Source: an uncultured Flavobacteriales bacterium (GTDB lineage: Bacteria > Bacteroidota > Bacteroidia > Flavobacteriales_D > Sanyastnellaceae). Taken from it: 10,873 nt of DNA. Position numbers and translations under genes: made by a program. The stretch spans positions 1 to 10,873 of the forward strand of contig CALKHD010000016.1 in the NCBI GenBank assembly GCA_938092195.1. Reading direction: 5' to 3'. The notes under the pieces were generated by a model that made no database searches, was not told the DNA's origin, and saw only the letters and a list, made by a program, of their open reading frames with translations. Positions 1 through 7,500 of the stretch are shown here, piece by piece. Position 1 is the stretch's first letter. The number at the start of each line of letters is the position of its first letter.

Positions 1-1586
1 TCGGTCACTGTCCAAGTACGCGTGATGACGTTGTTAGCCAAGCAGTTGTCTGCATTCAACACCGTCGCGGAAGCCGTTCCTCCTTCTTGGATGGACAACA
101 TGGCCCCGCCCACCTCTGACCAAGTGAAGATCACCTCCTCATCGGTCGTGGATTGACTGAACTCCACCGCGTCATTGTCAATGAACAGGTTCTGGACATC
201 CAGAGATGCGCCAACGATGCCTGCTCCTGTCAAGTTGCTGATGCGAACTTCAATGAAGTCATAGCTCTCAGAGCCGATCACATCCAAGACGGACAAGTCA
301 AGGCTGCTGCCACTCATGTCCACGCCAACTGCACCGCGCAAGTTGAAAGGGTTGGATACCTCATCGTCCAAATCAAGCTCTGCACCCGCGCCAATGGGGG
401 CACCGATGACCTCGAGCACACGAGGGAAAGAAGAGAGGTTGTTCAAGCGAAGCTCAACACGAATGTCCGCTGTCATGCCGTCCAAGGAATACTGCCCCCC
501 GGAAATGACATCAGAATAAGTCACCACGGGTGATGCATCACACGCATCGGAAGCGTCTGTGACATCTCCTGAACCAGCAGGCGTGGTATCGGCCGAGCAA
601 TCCAATGTGACATCGGAAGGTGCTGTGAAGCTCGGTGCAGTGGTGTCTTCATAAGTGATGGTCCACTGATCCGAAGATGAGTTGCCACAGGCGTCTGTTG
701 CCGTGAAGGTTCTCACCACTTCATAAGCGCAGTCGCTGAGGGTGTTCTCCACATCGCTGATGGACACCGCCACACTTCCTTCGCAATCATCCGTGGCACT
801 CACTTCATGTTCAGGAAGCGCGTCTCCGCATTCCAGAGTGAGGTCGGCTGGGACACCCGCGAAGGTTGGAGCCGTATTGTCGATGAAGGTCACAGCCTGA
901 ACCGATTGGCTGAAGTTGCCGCAAGCATCAATGGCTGTGAATGTGCGGATCATGGTATATGAATTGGCACAAGCACCGTCCTGGAAGCTCACTTCTTCTG
1001 TCAATTCCACCTCACTGCAGGCATCTGATGATGCAGGCATGGGGAAACTGTAATCGTCCGAGCAGCTGAGCGTGGTGTCCGCAGGCATGTCGCTGATCTC
1101 AGGTGACTGGTTGTCTTCAATCGTGTATGTCGTGGTGGCCGTGCTCACGTTTCCGCAGGCATCCTCAGCAGACCAAGTGCGAACCAACGTCCCTGTTCCA
1201 CCGCAACTCTCGGTGACCATTTCATCGGAATGGGTGATGGTCACGCCATTGCAATTGTCCACCGCAATGGGCTGAGTATCCGGCAAATCTTCACCACACT
1301 CAATGGTTCCGTCAGCGGGAACATTGGTGAATACTGGCGCTTGATCATCCACCACGTGGATCACATGAGACACCGTATCGGCCAGACCAAAGTCGTCTGT
1401 GACGATGTAGCTACGCAAGATGTCATAGGTCTCACCACAAGGGCCATCCATGATTTCATCGGTATAGCTGAAGGTCAAATCCTGGTCACAGTTGTCCGTC
1501 GCCGCAGGCATCACCACAGTGATGTCCGCTGAGCAGCTCACGTCCGTGTCTTCAGGGGTTTCTGTAAACTGAGGCGCTTCGTCATC
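1..1586 (-). repeat. HYR-like repeat array 2 (at least five repeats; last one interrupted)
   Basis: Residues 2301-2828. Repeats start near 1586, 1349, 1115, 881 and 647, giving a very regular 78-79 residue period. Repeats 2-4 are complete with four cysteines and end in D-A-C-G-N. Repeat 1 lacks the fourth cysteine (DDFGLA), as does the first repeat of array 1. In repeat 5 the second cysteine (residue 2649) and the third (residue 2815) are 166 residues apart instead of 16-18, because an extra beta-rich segment is inserted. The sequence then resumes with N-N-V-I-T-R-T-W-T-V-T at the window edge, so the array probably continues outside. Confidence 0.85.
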
Positions 1587-4500
1587 GAAGAGGCACAAGT
1601 CGCCACAGTCATATCCAAACTGGGGATAGTAGCAGCTCTCATCATCGATGATCGCACTCGGAGAGAAGTTACAAGCCGTGATGTCGGTGCAACCACACTG
1701 GCTTCCGCCAAAGGTCAACGTCACACGCTCTTGGTTGATGTTGTCTCCCTCTGGGAACACCTGGACGTAGAACTCTCCAGTCAACTCCCCATTGGTGGTC
1801 AATTGAGCCAACAAAACCTTGTTGTCGTCCCCAGCGATACCATTGGTAACATCAGGGTTGACAAACCAACCCGATCCAATGACGTCATCGATCATGAATC
1901 CGTTGCCTGATTCAAATACAGAGCTCCATGGCTCGGGCTCGGGAAGTCCTTGAACGTTTCCTTCGCCGTCTGCGCTTGATGGTGGGCCATCGATACCAAT
2001 GGTCACCCAGCTGTCGAATTCGATTCCTGCGAAGAAGTCGAACAGAACCGGATTGATGCCATTCGGGAACACGCCGCCATTCGGGTGCTGATAAAAGTCT
2101 CCCGTGGTCTCCAAGAACAAGGGGTTGCTGGTCACACCGGTCACCGCACTGACTTGGTCAGTGGTGTTGGGTGTGGTGATGTAGACGCGGTACGTGGTGT
2201 ATCCGGGCACACCATTGGTGGCGTACTCTTCAATCTCCACGCCATATCCTGGCAAGTCAGACGTGAAGCCAGAACAGCTGCAGAAGTCACATGAGCCGTC
2301 ATCGCTGTCTGCGAAGGCGTCGTAGTTGCATGCGAGGGCATCCATACATCCGTCATAGTTGCCGTCAAAAGCATCACAGATGCCATCTCCGTCCGAATCC
2401 ACGAGGCAGTTGCCATCGCAATCGTATTCGGGTTCTGGATATGTGCAGCTTCCATCGTCGGATGTGGCATCAGCATCATAGTTGCAGGCCGAAGACGTGG
2501 TGCAACCGGTACAGCTTGTGAACTCACAGCTGCCATCATTGATGGATGCAGCAGCGTCATAGTTACAAGCCGAAGACGTGGTGCAACCTGTGCACGTTGT
2601 GTACTCACAGTTGCCATCGCTAAAGGTGGCGTCTGAATCAAAGTTGCACGCATTCACGTCGGTACAACCCAATGTCTCTTGCTCATCGCAAATTCCATTG
2701 TTGTTTCCATCGTTCAGGCAGTCTCCGTTGCAGTCCACAAAGGAGCTCGCTGGATAAGCGCAACCTCCGTCATCATTGCTGGCGGTCTCATCGTAGTTGC
2801 AAGCCTCAGAATCGGTGCAACCAAAGCAGGCGGCATAGTCGCAAGACCCGTCGTTCACAGAGGCAGAGGCATCGTAGTTACAGGCGCTGGCGTCGGTACA
2901 ACCCGAGCAGCTCACCGTGTCACATGATCCGTCGTCCAATGTGGCATCGTCGGAGTAGTTGCAAGCCAATGGATTGGCGCAACCGGACACTTCGTTCTCG
3001 TCGCACTGGCCATTTTCATTCACGTCATTGTTGCAGTTGCCATCGCAGTCCACCGTATCGGTGCCATAGATGTCCTCTGGGTAGAGACACGTGACGGGAA
3101 TGGTGGCGTCTGCATCATAGTTGCAAGCTCCTGGCTCGGTGCATCCAGAACAAGAGTTGTATTCACAATCGTTGTCTGGGTCCCCGTAGTTACAAGCAAA
3201 GGACAAGTCACAACCAGTGAGTTGAATAGAAGGTGCAGAACCTCCGTAGATGCAACCATAGGTCAAGAAGTCAGCCACACCATCTTCATAGTTGTCGGCG
3301 GCTGGGTCACCACAGCATGCATAGAAGTCACACTGGCTGTCGTCTTGCAACGTCGCTTCAGGGTCATAGTTACAAGCGAAGGTGATCATGCAACCCGCGC
3401 AGCTTGTGAACTCACAAGAACCGTCGGAAACATTGGCGTTCAGATCAAAGTTGCAAGCCGTGTTGTCGGTGCAACCCTGGTACTCACAAGAACCGTCATT
3501 GAAGTCCACAGTGCCATCATAGTTGGCAGCAGAGTCATCGTTGCATCCTCCGTAGATACATGAACCATCGTCCACGGTCACCGTTGAATCATCGGCGTAG
3601 TTGAATGCTGATGAATCCGTACATCCACGGCAGCTGAAGAATTCGCAAGAACCGTCATTGAGCAGGGCTTCTGCATCATAGTTACAGGCAATTTCGTTGG
3701 TACATCCACCACAGGAAACCAGGTCGCAAGAGCCATCGTCTTGGTTGGCCCCTACCGTGTAGTTACACGCAATGGGGTTGGTGCATCCGAGATAGATGCA
3801 AGAACCGTTGTTGAAGTCTGCATCCGCAGAATAGTTAGACGCCCCGCTGTCGGTACATCCTCCGAACAAACAGGAACCGTCATCCAACAATGCATCGGCA
3901 TCGTAGTTGGCTGCAGCCTCAGTGGTACATCCATAGCAATCGAATGTGCAACTGCCATCATTTTCAGTGGCTGCTGGATCATAGTTACAAGCGTTGTCCA
4001 GGTTACATCCTTGGACTTCGTTCAAATCGCAAATGCCGTCAAAGTCCTCATCGCTGATGCAAGAGCCATCGCAGAGGTACCCGTAGTCCGGATAGGTGCA
4101 TGACCCATCGTCGTCAGTGGCGAGAGAAGAATAGTTGCAACCGGTTTCATCCGTGCATCCAGGAACTTCGTCCTCGTCGCAAACACCGTCTTCGTCGGAG
4201 TCGTTCAAACAGACGCCGTCGCAATCAAAGTGACTCGCTCCATAAAGGTCTGCTGGGTACAAGCAGTTCTCGTTGTCTGTGTAGGCGGTCGTCGCGTCAT
4301 AGTTACAAGCGTCTTCCAATTGGCAGCCGCATTGTGGCTCTCCCCAACGCATGGTCTGGAAGACCATGTTCTCACCGTCACCCTCTGGGAACACCTGAAC
4401 GTAAAGCTGTCCGCTGAATACACCATCTGTGGTGAACTGTCCAACCAAGACACGCAGGTCATCGCCGGCTTGTCCATTGGCCGATCCATTCAATGAGAAC

Positions 4501-7500
4501 CAACCTCCACCGAACTCACCACCCAACTCAATGTTGTTTCCATCTTCGAAAGAAGCCACCCAGGATTCTCCCTCGACCACAGTCACCTCTCCTTCGCCTT
4601 GAGCGAGGTCAGCTGAACCTGTGAGTCCAATGGTCACCCAGCTGTCATATTGAAGGTCTGGGAATGAAGAATACAGAAGTGGGTTGATGCCGTGGGCGTT
4701 CGCGGAACCTAAGGGGTTCTGGTAAAACGATGTGCTCGTGCGAACGAATGATGGGTACTCTGAGTCACCTGTCACTGCACTCACAAAGTCTGTTGCGTTT
4801 TGCAGGGTCACGTATACCTGGTAGGTGGTCTGTCCGTCTATGCCTCCCTCCACGGTTTCCACCTCGAGGTTGTATGGACCTGTTGGAGGATAAACACCGT
4901 TGCAAGAGCAGAAGTCACAACTTCCGTCATCGGCAGTGGCCGCATCGTTGAAGTTACACGCCAATGCGTCTGTGCATCCGAGCAACTCAAGAACCGTGAT
5001 GGTCTGTGTGGCTGTAGAAGCGTTTCCGCAGGCGTCAACCGCCGTGAATGTGCGGGTCACCACCGCATAGTCGTTGGCGCTTCCGTCTGTCTGATCAGAA
5101 GACAACACCGTTGCACTGCTGCAATTGTCTGTGGCCACGGCCTCTTCGGAGGGCATGTCGTCATAGACGCTCACCGTCAGGTCAGCTGGCACACTCGTAA
5201 AGACGGGGGCCACTGTGTCCACCACAGAAATGGTTTGAACATATTCTGTGCTGTTTCCACAAGGGTCAACAGCCACAAACGTGCGAAGGATGGTGGACTC
5301 ACCGGCACATTCGCCTTCTGTGGTCGCATCCGATTGGGACGTGGTCACCGAACCACAATCGTCTGTGGCTTGAATCTCAGATGCAGGCACTGAGGCATCA
5401 CAAGAAATGGTGGTGTCAGCTGGCACCGCTACAATGGCTGGAGCAGCTGCATCCATGACCGTGATGATTTGAATGTCGATGGCTTCATTTCCACATTCAT
5501 CTGTGGCCCTCCATGTGCGTGCAATCATCTGACCAATGCAAGGGTCAGTGTTGAACATGTCCACGTCGTTGTAGGTCACGTCAAAAGAACTGCAATCACT
5601 GGCATTGCTCACCTCTCCAGCAGAAGCTGGTGAGAGGTCATCGCCGCAATTGGCTGTGAAATCTGCGGGACCATCAAAGGAAGGAGCTGCATCGTCGACC
5701 ACGGAAATGGTCCATGAAGTGCTGATGCTGTTGCCCGAACCGTCGGTTGCCGTGTAGGTGCGAACAACCGTGGTCAAGCAAGCATCGCCTGATGCGGCTT
5801 CTTCCATGGTCACGGTCCAATCTGAACACGCGTCACTGGCCTGAACATCGGCGGTGGGAAGTGGGTCGTCACAACCCACAGTGACATCGGCTGGGAAGTC
5901 CACAAAACTGGGTGCCTCTGAATCCACGTAAGGACCGAATGACAAGGTCACCAATTCACCCAAGCCATCGGCCGATCCATTGGGAAGGACCTGGACAAAG
6001 AACTGTCCGCTCAAGTCACCGTCGGTGGTCAACTGAGCGAGAAGAACCTTCTTGTCGTCTCCAGCCAAACCATTGGCATTGTTGGCCGTCGAGAACCAAG
6101 CTCCTCCGAAGAAGCCATCGATGGCCAAGTTTTGGCCAGCCTCGAATTCTGTGATCCAGCTTTCTGCTTCAGCGAAACCCACGGCAGCTTCGTTGGCTGC
6201 CAAGTCTGGGGCCTGATCGATGCCAATGGTCACCCAGCTGTCGTATTGGACTGTTGGGAACGCATCGTACGTGGCTGGATTGATTCCGTTGGGGAATGCG
6301 CTGCCCAGCGGGTCCTGATAAAATGAAGTCGTTGTGTTCAACAAGGTTGGGACATCGCTGTCGCCACTCACAGCGCTCACCACGTCGTCCGTGTTGGGCG
6401 TTGTGATGTAAAAGCGATACGTGCGCATTCCAGGAATTCCATCCCATGCCACGATCTCTTGCTCCAATCCATATCCTGCCACATTGCTGTTCAAATCGGC
6501 ACAGCAGAAATAGCAGCTGCCGTCATCATATCCAGCCAAAGACGTGTAGTTGCAGGCCGATTCAGTGGTGCATCCTTCTTGAGGGCATTCTGAACAGCTG
6601 TTCCAGCAGACCGTTGGCAAAGAAGCCGATGCGGAAACTGTGGTCACACGGTTCACATATTCTCCTGGAGCGGTCGTGCAAGACTCACTGCCGTCGAATG
6701 ATTCGCTCATGGCCCAATCGTTGGCCGTGAACTTGTATTCCTGAGCGCCCGAAAGCATCTCAACCGTGACTTCCCAGACGCCATCGAGGTTGTCATCGGT
6801 CATGGGGTTGCTTGTGCCATTCCAACCATTGAACTGGCCGGAGATGTGCGGCTGAGCGGTCATGTCTGTTTGGCTCAAATCCAACGAGAAGCTCATGCTG
6901 TAAAGACATGTTCCATCGTCGTAAGTCGCATCAGAACTGTAGTTGCTGGCGCCTTGATCCACGCAACCCGGTGTTCCTGTTGGGCAAGTCGCATCGCACA
7001 ATCCTGCGCAGGCTGCGAAGGAGAGGTCGTCAGCACCCACCGTCAAAATGTAATTGGCTGGGCTCCCTACAGAGCAAGCGCCGCCCGTCGGAGCGTTGAT
7101 GGTTTGACCCCAACCGCCATAGCCGTCAGCAGGTCCGGTCACGGCCACCACAAATTCAAAATCCCCGTAGTTCACGTCCAAGTCCAAGCTACCTGTGAAG
7201 ACATTGTCTTGATCGTCATCGCTCAGGGGCACTCCCCATCCATTCCAACCGTTCCAAGAACCGTTGATCACCACGTTGTCGTAGTCTGCATTGGGGTAAT
7301 CGGAACTGCTCATGTCGATGGCAAATGACACCGTTACCGTTTGCAAAGCCAATTGCTCAGCGCAGGTCAGACAGCTTCCGTAAGTATCGCTCGTGGTCGA
7401 CCCGGAAGTCGTCACACGGTTGGCATAACTGGAGTAATCTGTGACCGGAGCACACGTGCCTCCGTCGGCCATGTCGTCGGCCAAATTCTCCTGAGACGCC

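Noticed and set aside
2141..2653. 170-residue Met/Thr/Ala-rich frame on the minus strand
   Set aside because: It overlaps the cysteine array in a different frame of the same strand. Its apparent periodicity is just the GC repeat read out of frame.
2271..4328. Regularly spaced repeats that could suggest a CRISPR array or other non-coding tandem array
   Set aside because: Units are degenerate at DNA level, vary in length by multiples of three and are conserved as protein (GC-T-D, CNYD, DDGSC) in one open frame.
4800..5393. 197-residue open frame on the plus strand
   Set aside because: It is antisense to D190 copy 3 and HYR-like array 1 of the giant gene, is rich in His, Cys, Arg and Val from complementary codons, and shows no domain; it is a shadow.
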